From Epiperipatus broadwayi (lineage: Eukaryota > Onychophora > Udeonychophora > Euonychophora > Peripatidae): a DNA stretch of 64,000 nucleotides. Positions 36,613 through 46,747 of this stretch are shown here, in pieces. Within the stretch, counting starts at the first letter, position 1. Each line of letters begins with the position of its first letter. A program made the position numbers and the translations under genes. Under the pieces are notes generated by a model. It saw nothing but the letters and a program-made list of their open reading frames with translations, made no database searches and was not told the origin of the DNA. Location of the stretch: contig JAQFVV010006541.1 in NCBI GenBank assembly GCA_028023455.1, forward strand, positions 735,128 to 799,127, given 5' to 3'.

Positions 36613-37131
36613 GCAGAATGTTTTTAGGTCTATGGATTCATTCTTTAGGCTAAATGAATTTAGACTGGAATGAGACAGTCTTCTTAGGCAACGTGCACAC
36701 TAAAATAATTTGCTGTCTTTTTTATCCTATATTTCAAATAGTATGTTTCTTCTGAAGTAACTATTGTATTTTCAATATTATAATTATTTTTTCTCTGCAG
36801 ACCCTTTTTTCTTCTTAATCTACTAATTATAATTATTTTCCAAAATCTATTTTTAATAGATTAAGATAGTAACTCTTTTTCTATTATTAAATTATTTATG
36901 TTAGAATCTTTAAATAAATAAAATCTTTACTTAATTTTTTAGTAAACTGTCTTTCTTTTATTTTTCCTCTCAATGTAGCAGTTACTCAGTGAACTAAAAA
37001 AAAGCAATTGCATAGACTGAAAATGGCAATTTATTCTAAATTATTGCTTTTACAATAAAATGATATCATAATTATAAATTATTACAGACTAATGAACCCA
37101 GTTTCTCTAACAAAAGCTTTAAAATTAGTGT

Positions 37132-37222
37132 GGCATTGGTAGCCGAGAAGTCAGCACAGCCGCCTTACAAGCAAGCAGTTGCTTGCAGACAGTTGCTGCA
37201 GGTTCGCTTCCCGGCCGATGCT
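37132..37222 (+). mobile_element. tRNA-derived SINE or tRNA pseudogene (Leu/Ser class size)
   Basis: A 91-nt tRNA-like unit. GGCATTGG (37132-37139) pairs along its whole length with CCGATGCT (37215-37222) if wobbles are allowed. The A-box region is TAGCCGAGAAGTC and the B box GGTTCGCTTCC is at 37201-37211. The length and the GC-rich stretch before the T arm suggest a long variable arm. The T stem has mismatches, so a functional tRNA is unlikely. A weakly conserved tail follows to about 37400. Confidence 0.6.
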
Positions 37223-37439
37223 TTGACATATGGAAAAAAAAAGCTTTGAAATTAGACTCGGCCACTGCTCAGGAATTCCCAAAATGTTTCAGCATCAAAA
37301 ATTGGGAAATTGAACCATGGGTCATGGACTTTTAGTTTGAGAGTTTACTACTCTATCACAGGGCCAAACCATGCATGACCCTCTCTGGTACAAAAATTAT
37401 AATGATTTTATAACTTTCCTTATATACTTGTAATTAAAT

Positions 37440-37741
37440 ACAAGCACTTGGAGGCATGAGATAAGAAAAGCTTGACAACTGTTTATTGAAAATAAAAATA
37501 TATGAAGACCCTCAGGGTGAGATTTTTTTATATATACACTTAATGTAATCCACTAAGCATGTTTTCAATATCTTGTAAGCATACCATAATCATAACATGC
37601 TTACAAAATATTGAAAGCATGCTTAGTAGATTACATTATATGCATATGTATAAAAATCTCACCCTGAGAAATTCATATATCTCACTTCCCAGTGAACAAT
37701 TTTCAATCTTTTTTTAACTTGCACCTCCATGCACTTATAAT
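37440..37741. mobile_element. Long-hairpin MITE, mariner-like ends
   Basis: Two arms of about 145 bp are inverted copies around the loop at 37583-37596. The inner 72 bp (37511-37582 with 37597-37668) match best, including CTCAGGGTGAGATTTTT and GCATGCTTAGTAGATTACA-type segments; the outer parts match at roughly 70 percent. Both ends lie next to TA dinucleotides, compatible with a Tc1/mariner-type target duplication. No coding capacity. Confidence 0.7.
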
Positions 37742-38164
37742 GATTTTAGTAAATATTTTCTTTCTATAATATTAACACAGATACCCCTAATTCAATAACT
37801 TGTAATATCCAAATAAATTTCCAAAGTATTGTTTTGAATTATTGTTTTAATTACTGCTACATAAAAAAAATTTCTGACATAAATATGAATATATTCTATA
37901 CTTTGAAGTGTTATATTGATGCAATGATAATGATGGTAATAATAAAATTCACTGTATATGTACTTAAATGGATTATATCCTGTACATGAGGGGTCATAAT
38001 GACTTTCAAACGGGATGTGATGAGGTTGGCTTCAGTGTGGGTTTTGAGTATTCCATTATCAGATTTTCAATAGGATGGACAGCTGAAGAGTTGGAGTGTG
38101 GAGGGGATTGAAGCATGTGCATTGAAGTATGAAGATTGGCTATCTTAATATAAATCTGAACACT

Positions 38165-38350
38165 TATTGTATATATGTGTAGAAATGATAATCTGGACTA
38201 ACTGACGAGTGCTGGTTTAGCATGAAATATGATATTGGTGATTATTTATCTTTTAGATATGTATGTGGTCAAGTGTATCATTGATATAAGATAGTGTGGA
38301 GAGTTAAGGGTCGTGTAAAAGTCTGAGCTCAAAATACCCTATATATTACA
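38165..38350 (+). mobile_element. tRNA-related SINE with hammerhead (copy 2)
   Basis: Same family as 1110-1325. The hammerhead-like head is at 38188-38245. The tRNA-like part (about 38262-38335) ends in AGTCTGAGCTCAAAATACC, a degraded B box. Spacing between the two modules is the same as in copy 1. Confidence 0.6.
38188..38245 (+). ncRNA. Hammerhead ribozyme candidate with complete core
   Basis: CTGACGA (38202-38208) and GAAA (38224-38227) are both intact. Stem II is GTGCT (38209-38213) with AGCAT (38219-38223) around GGTTT, closing pair G-U. Stem III is only two pairs (AT/AT, 38227-38228 with 38232-38233) with an ATG loop. The predicted cleavage is after A38234. Stem I is two-part: ACTAA (38197-38201) with TTGGT (38235-38239), and ATAATC (38188-38193) with GATTAT (38240-38245), separated by TGG on one strand only. 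Very short stem III is known in type I hammerheads of Penelope-like elements and retrozymes, which may act as dimers. Activity is inferred, not shown. Confidence 0.7.
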
Positions 38351-38429
38351 TAGTTTGTACAGGTATATAGCCTGTATGTTAGATATTAAATAGTTTACTA
38401 AAAGGATTTCTATATATATATATAGAAAA

Positions 38430-38830
38430 ATCCAATTCATCAGCTATTTATTCTCATATAAAATTAACAAATCATGATATCAATTTTGAAAAAACAAATA
38501 TTTTAGCAAAAATTGAACAATATGACCAGAGATTGCTAAGACAAACTATAGAGATTTTTAAAAGGCCCAAGAGCATAAATGAAAGGTGTGAATTAAAGAA
38601 GATTAACAACATTTGGAAGAAGCTATTGGAAGAGAAAATAAATTTTAAAACTTCTCAACCAATAGAATTTAATTATGAGGAGAAAGAAAACGATAAAAAC
38701 GGTTTTAAATCTCACGTGCATTCTTATGATTTGAGAAAGAGGACGCTCTGAGGAAGGTACTTGATATTGTACTGAAACGTCAGCATTTAGCTTTTTCACT
38801 ACACGGAATATCCCGCAAATAGTAATAATA
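38430..38830 (+). mobile_element. Penelope-like element 3' end
   Basis: The frame 38533-38751 encodes 72 residues (RQTIEIFKRPKSIN, then IWKKLLEEKIN, then SYDLRKRTL) that match the C-terminal tail after the GIY-YIG endonuclease of Penelope-like elements; upstream frames to about 38430 continue the similarity (FEKTNILAKIEQYDQR region). The stop TGA at 38749-38751 runs straight into a hammerhead-like motif. A TA run at 38413-38425 marks the 5' truncation point and another at 38838-38848 the 3' side. Confidence 0.7.
38737..38790 (+). ncRNA. Hammerhead-like motif overlapping Penelope stop codon
   Basis: CTGAGGA core (38748-38754), stem II GTAC/GTAC (38757-38760 with 38769-38772), GAAA (38774-38777), then CGTC with C38781 as predicted cleavage base. 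Inner stem I is GCT (38745-38747) with AGC (38782-38784); an outer part AAAG/CTTT (38736-38739 with 38790-38793) is possible. One extra A lies between core and stem II, and stem III would be only AC/GU, so folding needs a dimer. The ORF stop TGA is bases 4-6 of the core. Confidence 0.5.
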
Positions 38831-38839
38831 ATATGACAT

Positions 38840-40230
38840 ATATATATATGCTATAAATAGAAAAAATAATGTATATTTAAATTTTTGGCAGAATTTGGGT
38901 AAATGATCAGGGGGAATTCAAAAAGTAATATAACCAAAAATTTTGAATTAATTGAGACTGGCTATAATAGTTTCTCAAACTTCTATCAAAATGTTAATTT
39001 TGAAAACTTAATAGTTTATAGAAACTTCAGTGATTTGAAAAAAAGTTGAATAGGAGTCTTAAAAGTTTTTTCTTTCAGCTTTATTTTTTAAATATCGCCC
39101 ATAACAAGTTCAGCCAACTATAAGATACTGATTACTAAATATGTTTCTATTTATTCAAATCCAGCCAGTAAAGTTGAAAAATTAAAAAACTTTAAAATTC
39201 TTTATCACTAGGTAGTTTGTTAATCAGATACATTGTTTCCTTTCATTCTCTGAAGAGACGGCGCACGAAGTTTTGTCCTCAGTAAACTATTAATCTTTTA
39301 AAAATGTGGACACTCCCTGATATGTATGAATGTGTATAAGTTACTATTTACCATGCTTATGTTTAATTAGAAGCGTTATATGTATTAAAAATTATATTAA
39401 TTATATATACTATCAGAACAAATTTTAATCACCTAATAGGGGGTTGTCTTCTTTATTTATTTGTGTTGGTATTTAATTTTGGGGTTTAAATAATCCTATT
39501 ATTAGATGAGTTTGTAACGTTAATAGGTGTGATTAATTTATTATTCTCTTAAGTTTTGTAATTTTAATATATATTAAATTAATATAATCTATTTCAAATA
39601 TATAAAGACTGTAAGTAATAATCTGATACACAAACATATACTGTATAATCATTTACGTATAAATTTACTTATTTTAGAACGAAATGCTATATTCGCTCTA
39701 CCTTCCGAAAGAAGTTATTGTAGATATGTAACAACTAGGCAAATATATTAAAAGAAAAAGCTGTATAAAATAGTAAGTAATTATTTCTCACCTGCTAAAC
39801 GAAAAAACGGTAACAAATGCTAATAAAATGAAATAAGAAAGTATTTTACATAGGTTTTCCAATACATTGTTTTCATTTACGTTTTTTTGTTTCATTAGAT
39901 TGATTCTAAATCTTTTGAGAAACTGGTTTGTTAAGATTGCGTAATAAAAGTCAGCTTTAGTGAATCAATTCTTTTATAGGTTCCGGTTAACTTGCCTTCA
40001 AGCAATGCAAAGGCATCTTAGGTAATCAAACAAATTTAAAAATGATATATATATATATATTACAAGTTAAACACTTAAAATTTCTAGGAGTAAAAAATTC
40101 CCTCCTATGATTATTAGCTATGGCTATTAACCATAAAAAAGTGATTACTCATCTAAACTAAAAAGATATAAAAACAAAACAAATTCTTAACATCCAGCAT
40201 TTAACAAATCTGATAAAAATTGTCTTCTTC
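38840..40230. other. AT-rich non-coding stretch
   Basis: No gene or transposon recognised. Short TA runs near 39570 and 40045-40060 only. Confidence 0.5.
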
Positions 40231-40234
40231 AATA

Positions 40235-40395
40235 AATAGAGGGATTTGAATTTAGGATTTTCAGTCGATATTCTTCCTCCATTCCACCTCAAACAACCGA
40301 TACACATAACCATATACATTCAAGAAAGATAAATGATCACCAATATATGTATTTCATGCAGAACCAGTTGGGCAAGATCAAAATCTCCCATACAT
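40235..40395 (-). mobile_element. Hammerhead SINE family, copy 3 (core deleted)
   Basis: Reverse complement of the family. On the minus strand the head keeps GCATGAAATAC and the stem I partners GATC/GATC and CCAA/TTGG, but about ten bases covering most of CTGACGA and the 5' side of stem II are deleted. The tRNA-like part ends in a B-box-like ATTCAAATCCC at about 40240-40252. The stem I pair differs in sequence from copies 1 and 2 yet still pairs. Confidence 0.6.
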
Positions 40396-40499
40396 ATATT
40401 TATATCATTAACAACTAGTCAACACTTAGACAATTCTAATAACAATCAACAATCTCAAACTGTTGTCAAGGCAACCTCTTTTTAACAATATATATATAT

Positions 40500-40625
40500 A
40501 TTAGGGATCATTTGTTTTTTTAGCATGTGTATGGTCATGTGTATTTGTTGTTTGAGATACAGTGGAGGATGAAAATAGACTGAAAATCCTAAGTTTAAAT
40601 CCCTGTATTTACTATAGTAAACATT
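40500..40625 (+). mobile_element. Hammerhead SINE family, copy 4 (5' truncated)
   Basis: Starts right after a TA run (40488-40501) within the stem I 3' strand (GGGATCATTTG) and continues through GTGTATTTGTTGTTTGAGA to a B-box-like GTTTAAATCCC. It faces copy 3, so the two form an inverted pair about 100-200 bp apart. Confidence 0.6.
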
Positions 40626-40629
40626 CAGT

Positions 40630-42169
40630 ATATTGAATGAGTAGGATTTTTTTTACATGCAGAGCATATATAAACGGTTGTCAGAATGACTTTTCTTCTT
40701 GCATGAAAGATATTTTACTTATTACTTAACATGGTTATTTATTTAGAAAAAAAAGATAAATATATATTTGGATAGTGGGGAACCTAATATTGGAAGTAAA
40801 CTAAGATACTGAAGCAGTCGATGTGTACCCACCTCGAGCTTCATGTGTGACTACATGTACTGACCACCAATGGGATTCAAACCCATAATTCCTTCCTAAG
40901 TATTAAATGTGGCATTCATTGAACATATATGTCAACATATACTCTGATCATATTAACAAAACAATTTTTATTCAATATTATAAAAACTAATGGTGTGTGT
41001 TTCTTATATATGCAACAGTGATATATAATATATACATACATTTAAAATAATAACCTGTCAATATTTTGTGAAAATTGTATGTTTTCTTTTATATAGTTAT
41101 TTATATTTTGTTACACAATAAGCTTACAAGGTTCGAGAATCTATCAGATGGTGGTTGCCAAGTGGAAGTAATTGATTGTCTAATTTCAGATTACTTTGCT
41201 TACTAAATTAATAAAGATTTTAATACCACTAATGCATTTTTTTTATTTGTTTCATTTCTCAATGCAAATCTATTTCAAAATCAGAAATAGACTTTAAACA
41301 TATCTTGAATCTTATCAGCTTCATATCTCTGCCTTAGACAAAGACTAGTACATAGTCTTGCTAGTATATCCACAGGCAAATAAGTATACAACATTCCTAA
41401 AAAATGTAGGAAATGTATAAAAGGGGACAAAAGATAAAAGGATTATTATTAAAAAGTTTGATTAACTTTTGTCAGGTCATTTTACCAAGTTCACAGCCAT
41501 GGATTGTGGGTAGAGAGAAACCAGACATCTTTCTTCCCAGACTCCTGGTGTCAGTTTTTTTGTCTGCTACCTTGGGGCCCTTGCCATCCCAGAATCATCA
41601 AGCCAGATGAGTGAAATGCTGACCAGAGATTGCTGATCACCTCATAAAGTTCCCTTTTGCCATAAAAAGATAGAATGATGGAAGTAAGTGGATCTTCCCA
41701 TCATCACCATCCTGGAAAACCCAAAGGTAAATTGTCCCATGTACACAGCTGCCTTCATTTATTTATTGCTTTTTTTTGTAAATTTTAATAATTTATTTTG
41801 TTTCTGGATAAGTAATTGTGTTGTGTTGGTTGCTAACCATGAAGGTCTGTGCCTTTATATATAGAATCACTTTTGTTAATCTTTTCTATAAACCCCATAA
41901 CTTTATGTAATCCTTAATATCATGCTTTATATTAATTAGATAGCTCTGTGCAGTTCCATTTTATATGTAGTATTAATTTATGTATATGTCTAATTTTATT
42001 CATTATTAATATGCCAATCACCCCAACATCGTGAGTGTAAGATATTCTTAATTAGTTTATTTTAAGAGGGGGGGAGAAGTGGAGTTTCTTTAGTAAATAT
42101 GAAAGTTATTCTTATGTTTTGATATATCATCAATCACTTGCCAGGCTGTGTATTAATTAAATCAATTTG

Positions 42170-42175
<6 letters not shown>
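40630..42175. other. Non-coding stretch with one GC-richer patch
   Basis: No gene recognised. At 41490-41720 base composition rises and a 65-codon frame (41413-41610) crosses it, but no domain or splice context is evident; it may be an old repeat. TA then TG dinucleotide runs lie at 42172-42204. Confidence 0.4.
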
Positions 42176-42205
<30 letters not shown>

Positions 42206-42289
42206 TAAAACAAAGATTTGCACGGGTTAAATATATAAAATACATATTTTGCGGGTTCATCCAAGTTAAAAACTTTTAATATTAATATA

Positions 42290-42328
42290 CTGACATTTTG
42301 ACTTGGTCACACAAGCCATCCACAGAGT
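42290..42328 (-). ncRNA. Degenerate hammerhead-like motif in Penelope 3' UTR
   Basis: On the minus strand: CTCTGTGGA (core CTGNGGA with A6 changed to T), stem II GGCTTG/CAAGTC around TGTGAC, then AAAATGTCAG in place of GAAACGTCAG. The same layout recurs in copy B at 46709-46747. Core changes make activity unlikely. Confidence 0.45.
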
Positions 42329-42417
42329 TATAAAAGGTAGAAAGATGTTTGTAGAGGTGTTACAATCACTGATTTGAATAAAACATTAAAATTCCACCAA
42401 TAGCGAAAATGTTAAAT

Positions 42418-42800
42418 TTAGGAATGTTTTTTAAAAAAATCTTTCCAAATAGGAGGAAGTTTGCATGTATTATCTCGCTTATTGATACAATCTGGCCTTT
42501 TAAGTATCTCAATGGCTTCTCTAATTTTGCACTGGTAGAAATTATCACATCTGGATATGATCCTGGTACTAGAAAAATCAATTTTATGACCTGAATCTAT
42601 AGTATGGACAGAGAGTGCTGATGATGATGAGTGTTGTTTAACTGCATTAGCATGCTCATCTCTCCTAACACTGATGTGACGATTACTCATACCTATGTAA
42701 GAAGCTTTACAATTTTTACATGAGATTTGATAGACACCATGAGATTCAAGAGGGATTGAATCCTTAGGCTTGGTTATTATATTGCTGATCTTTTGATGAG
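42418..42800 (-). pseudogene. Penelope-like GIY-YIG endonuclease
   Basis: The module that cuts the target in Penelope-like elements. On the minus strand GVYQISC and KASYIGMSNRHISVRRDEHA give the GIY-YIG core (GVY, then YIGMS) with the following arginines. HTIDSGHKIDFSSTRII and EAIEILKRPDCINKRDN with a final IWKDFFKKHS are the C-terminal tail; its frame ends at 42418. It is separated from the RT frame by a frame disruption near 42980-42960. Confidence 0.85.
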
Positions 42801-42980
42801 CAGAAAATGCTGTATCTATATTATAGCATTTTAATATACGTCCGATACTGTCTGTAGTTCCCTTTACATATGGAATAAAAATCCTAATAGCTGATTTATC
42901 ATCTTTTTTGTTTCCTATTTTGTCTATTTTCGGCTTGAAATAAGGCTTTTTTTTTATAAATTTGTAATTATAACTATTTG

Positions 42981-43967
42981 CTAAAAAAACACTATTAATA
43001 TGATTTCTTCTTTCAGATGTGTCTCATCTGAAAGGTTAATTGCTCTATTTAAAAGAGTTTTGGCTACAGAAACTATCTGAATTGGGTGATGATGAGAATG
43101 TAAATATCTGTCTGTGTGTGTATCCTTTCTGTAAATAGAAAAAGATAAACTATTTGGTGTTCTGGTGACTAGAACATCAAGAAAAGGGAGTTTTCCATCA
43201 GACTCTGTCTCCATTGTAAATTTAATATGAGGATGCATATTATTTAAATGTAAGAAAAAAAATTTTCCATTTTGCCATATGACAAAAGTGTCATCTATGT
43301 ATCTCAGCCAAATGAGAGGTTTTAAAGACGATGATTCTAAAGCACGAGTTTCTATATATTCCATGAATAAATCAGCTATTACTCCTGAGATAGGTGAGCT
43401 CGTAGGAGTACCAAAACCTTGTCTGTAATGCTGTCCATTGTATACAAAATATGTATTTAAGAGACAATGTTTAACCAAAGCAATAATATGGTCTGGTAAA
43501 TTGCAATGTTGTGAGATTATATTTAAAGCTTCATCAATTAGAATGTTTGTAAACAAAGACACGACATCAAAACTGACCAGAATGTCATTAGCATTAATTT
43601 TTAAACTTTTTAAAACAGAAATAAAATGAAGAGAGTTTTTAATATATGATTTAATAGATGGGATTGTAGGTTTAATGAAATCCGATAAGTATCTAGCTAA
43701 AATATGAGGTGGATAACCTATTGCACTTATTATTGGATGAAGGGGGGTATCTGGTTTGTGAATGTTTGGAAGTCCATAAAATTTTGGACAGACACAAGAT
43801 TTTCCACGAGGGATTATTTTATTTTTTATCTCTGTTTCAATAGATGATTTATTAATAATAGCTGTTGTTGTTTTTTCCAAATACGTAGTATGATCTCTTT
43901 TTGATAGTTTGTAAGTTTTATCATTAAGCAGATCTAAAATTTTATTATCGTAAATGTCACGATCCAT
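42981..43967 (-). pseudogene. Penelope-like reverse transcriptase
   Basis: 328 codons with the RT motif series of Penelope-like elements, an enzyme related to telomerase: FYGLPNIHKPDTPLHPIISA (RT2 area), VSFDVVSLFTNI (motif A), GTPTSSPISGVIADLFMEYI (motif B; copy B has GTPMGSPISG, so two usual residues are changed here), and WLRYIDDTFVIW with the catalytic DD (motif C). KLPFLDVLVTR follows (motif D/E area). The MDRDIYDNK start is internal to the protein; the real N-terminus lies upstream across the frameshift. The frame ends at about residue 328, just before the endonuclease. Confidence 0.88.
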
Positions 43968-44032
43968 TACAACTGTGGCATTACCTTTATCAGCTGGAAG
44001 TACAACAATTGATTTGTCCGATTGTATATTAT

Positions 44033-44737
44033 TTAATGTTGTCTTCCTTTCTTTGAAATATTATTTTTAGGAAGCTTAGCTTTTTTTAAAATATTACAAA
44101 TCTCAGCTCTAGCCAAATCAGCCGATGGAGATTTAATTTTATCGAGAGCTGATTCAACATTACAAACAATTTTCTCAAAAGGTATCCGGGAAGGTGTTAA
44201 AGCAAAATTGAAACCTTTTTCTAAAACTGAAAATTCATCTGTAGAGAGGGCTTTCCTAGATAAATTATAAACGGTTTTGTTTGGGGATTGTGTTCTAATT
44301 AGCATTTGCAATTTTTTCTTTTGCTTTGCTGTTACAAATTCCGAATCTTTAAACGATCTAAAACTTGCAATACGATCAAAACTAGTCCACAGTAAAGGAT
44401 GTATTTTATTACTAAGGAATAAACATAAATGTAGCAATACTTGATCAATTTTGTCTAAATTTTTCTGAGTTTTTTTAATAAAAGAGTTTAAAATAATATT
44501 GCTTGTTTTCCTTAGAATTTTACTAACATTATAATTGTTCTTGTGAAACACAATTTTACAGCAAGTGGGTATAACGTTGTGATTTTTGCACACTAATAGA
44601 AAAGATAAATTACAAAGTAACCTACAATTCTTAATCCACGTTCTTTCAAATATATGAAGCTGTTTAAAAATTTCCTCCCCGTAGAGGTTAATAATGTTAA
44701 AACGAAGATTTGCACAAGTTAAATATATAAAATACAT
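44033..44737 (-). pseudogene. Penelope-like N-terminal region
   Basis: A frame of 234 codons, the part before the reverse transcriptase. It carries cysteine and histidine residues (LLCNLSF, CKNHNVIPTCC) and the conserved stretch NLSRKALSTDEFSVLEKGFN that precedes RT in Penelope-like proteins. Compared with copy B, one base is missing in CAACATTAA near 44036, which ends the frame just before the conserved VLPADKGN segment. That segment is found in the next frame (about 44010-43985) leading into the RT frame. It was probably one protein with the RT frame originally. Confidence 0.8.
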
Positions 44738-45327
44738 ATTTTGCAGGTTTTAGATCGTTTAAAGATTCGGAATTTGTAACAGCAAAGCAAAAGAAAAAAT
44801 TGCAAATGCTAATTAGAACACAATCCCCAAACATTATGTATCCAAATCAAAAAACTGTTTATAATTTATCTAGGAAAGCCCTCTCTACAGATGAATTTTC
44901 AGTTTTAGAAAAAGGTTTCAATTTTGCTTTAACACCTTCCCGGATACCTTTTGAGAAAATTGTTTGTAATGTTGAATCAGCTCTCGATAAAATTGACTCT
45001 CCATCGGCTGATATGGCTAGAGCTGAGATTTGTAATATTTTAAAAAAGCTAAGCTTCCTAAAAATATTTCAAAGAAAGAAAGACAAGCATTAAATAATAT
45101 AAAATCGGACAAATCAATTATTGTACTTCCAGCTAATAAAGGTAATGTACAGTTGTAATGGATCGTGACATTTACCATAATAAAATTTTAGATCTGCTTA
45201 ATGATAAAACTTATAAACTATCAAAAAGAGATCATACTACGTATTTGGAAAAAACAACAACAGCTATTATTAATAAATCACCTATTGAAACAGAGATAAA
45301 AAATAAAATAACCCCTCATGAAAAATC

Positions 45328-46113
45328 TTGTGTCTGTCCAAAATTTTATGGACTTTCAAACATTCACAAACCAGATACCCCCCTTCGTCCAATAATTCTG
45401 TTTTAAAAAGTTTAAAAATTAATGCTAATGACATTCTGGTCAGTTTTGATGACGTGTCTTTGTTTACAAACATTCCAATTGATGAAGCTTTAAATATAAT
45501 CTCACAACATTGCAATTTACCAGACCATATTATTGCTTTGGTTAAACATTGTCTCTTAAATACATATTTTGTATGCAATGGACAACATTACAGACAAGTT
45601 TTTGGTACTCCTATGGGCTCACCTATCTCAGGAGTAATAGCTGATTTATTCATGGAATATATAGAAATTCGTGCTTTAGAATCATCATCTTTAAAACCTC
45701 TCATTTGGCTCAGATACATCGATGACACTTTTGTCATATGGCAACATGGAAAAAATAAATTAGATGATTTTTTCTTATATTTAAATAATATGCATCCTCA
45801 TATTAAATTTACAATGGAGACAGAGTCTGATGGAAAACTCCATTTTCTTGATGTTCTAGTCACCAGAACACCAAATATTTTATTTTTTTCTATTTACAGA
45901 AAGGATATACACACAGACAGATATTTACATTTCCATTCTCATCATCACCCAACTCAGATAGTTTCTGTAGCCAAAACTTTTTTAAATAGAGCAATTAACC
46001 TTTCAGATGAGACAAATCTGAAAGAAGAAATAAATCATATTAATAGTGTTTTATTAGCAAATAGTTATAATTACAAATTTATAAAAAAAAGCCTTATTTC
46101 AAGCCGAAAATAG
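45328..46113 (+). pseudogene. Penelope-like reverse transcriptase, copy B
   Basis: Frame of 261 codons covering the RT palm: SFDDVSLFTNIPIDEALNII (motif A), FGTPMGSPISGVIADLFMEY (motif B, canonical), LRYIDDTFVIWQHG (motif C) and LHFLDVLVTR. The segment between the RT2 motif and motif A is deleted (about 108 bp missing compared with copy A near 45393), so a working enzyme is excluded. The end of the frame at 46113 precedes the endonuclease in another frame. Confidence 0.85.
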
Positions 46114-46708
46114 ACAAAATAGGAAACAAAAAGATGATAAATCAGCTATTAGGATTTTTGTTCCATATGTAAAGGGAACTACAGACAGTATCTGACGTAT
46201 ATTAAAATGCTATAATATAGATACAGCATTTTCCACTCATCAAAAGATCAGCAATATAATAATCAAGCCTAAGGATTCAATCCCTCTTGAATCTCATGGT
46301 GTCTATCAAATCTCATGTAAAAATTGTAGAGCTTCTTACATAGGTATGAGTAATCATTGCATCAGTGTTAGGGGAGATGAGTATGCTAATGCAGTTAAAC
46401 AACACTCATCATCATCAGCACTCTCACTCCATACTATAGATTCAGGTCATAAAATTGATTTTTCTAGTACCAGGATCATATCCAGATGAGATAATATCTA
46501 CCAGTGCAAAATTAGAGAAGCCATTGAGATACTTAAAAGGCCAGATTGTATCAATAAGCGAGATGATATGTGCAAACTTCCTCCTATTTGGAAAGATTTT
46601 TTTAAAAAACATTCCTAAATTTAACATTTTTGCTATTGGTGGAATTTTAACGTTTTATTCAAATCAGTGATTGTAGCGCTTCTACAACCGTCTTTCTACC
46701 TTTTATAA

Positions 46709-46747
46709 CTCTGTGGATGGCTTGTGTGACCAAGTCTAATCGTTAGT
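46709..46747 (+). ncRNA. Degenerate hammerhead-like motif, copy B
   Basis: CTCTGTGGATGG, CTTG/CAAG stem II, then TAATCGTTAG. Same position as in copy A (42290-42328). Both copies carry the A6-to-T change, so it was already present in their common source. Confidence 0.4.

Larger units (their letters stand above)
42203..44750 (-). mobile_element. Penelope-like element, copy A, with terminal direct repeats
   Basis: Minus-strand element bounded on both sides by the same segment of about 53 bp (42203-42255 and 44698-44750, sharing TTAAATATATAAAATACATA), the pseudo-LTR arrangement known for Penelope-like elements. Order on the minus strand: N-terminal region (44737-44033), reverse transcriptase (43967-42981), GIY-YIG endonuclease (about 42800-42418), and a 3' UTR with a degenerate hammerhead-like motif. 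It is broken by a one-base deletion near 44036 and another disruption near 42980-42960. Confidence 0.85.

Noticed and set aside
37132-37222. Functional tRNA gene
   Set aside because: Acceptor pairs depend on wobbles, the T stem has mismatches, and no Pol III terminator run follows closely; better as SINE or pseudogene.
39245-39285. CTGAAGAGACGGCG... resembling a hammerhead start
   Set aside because: No GAAA box with a closing stem II and no stem I partner.
41413-41610. Possible exon in a GC-richer patch
   Set aside because: No recognisable domain or convincing splice sites and no neighbouring coding sequence.
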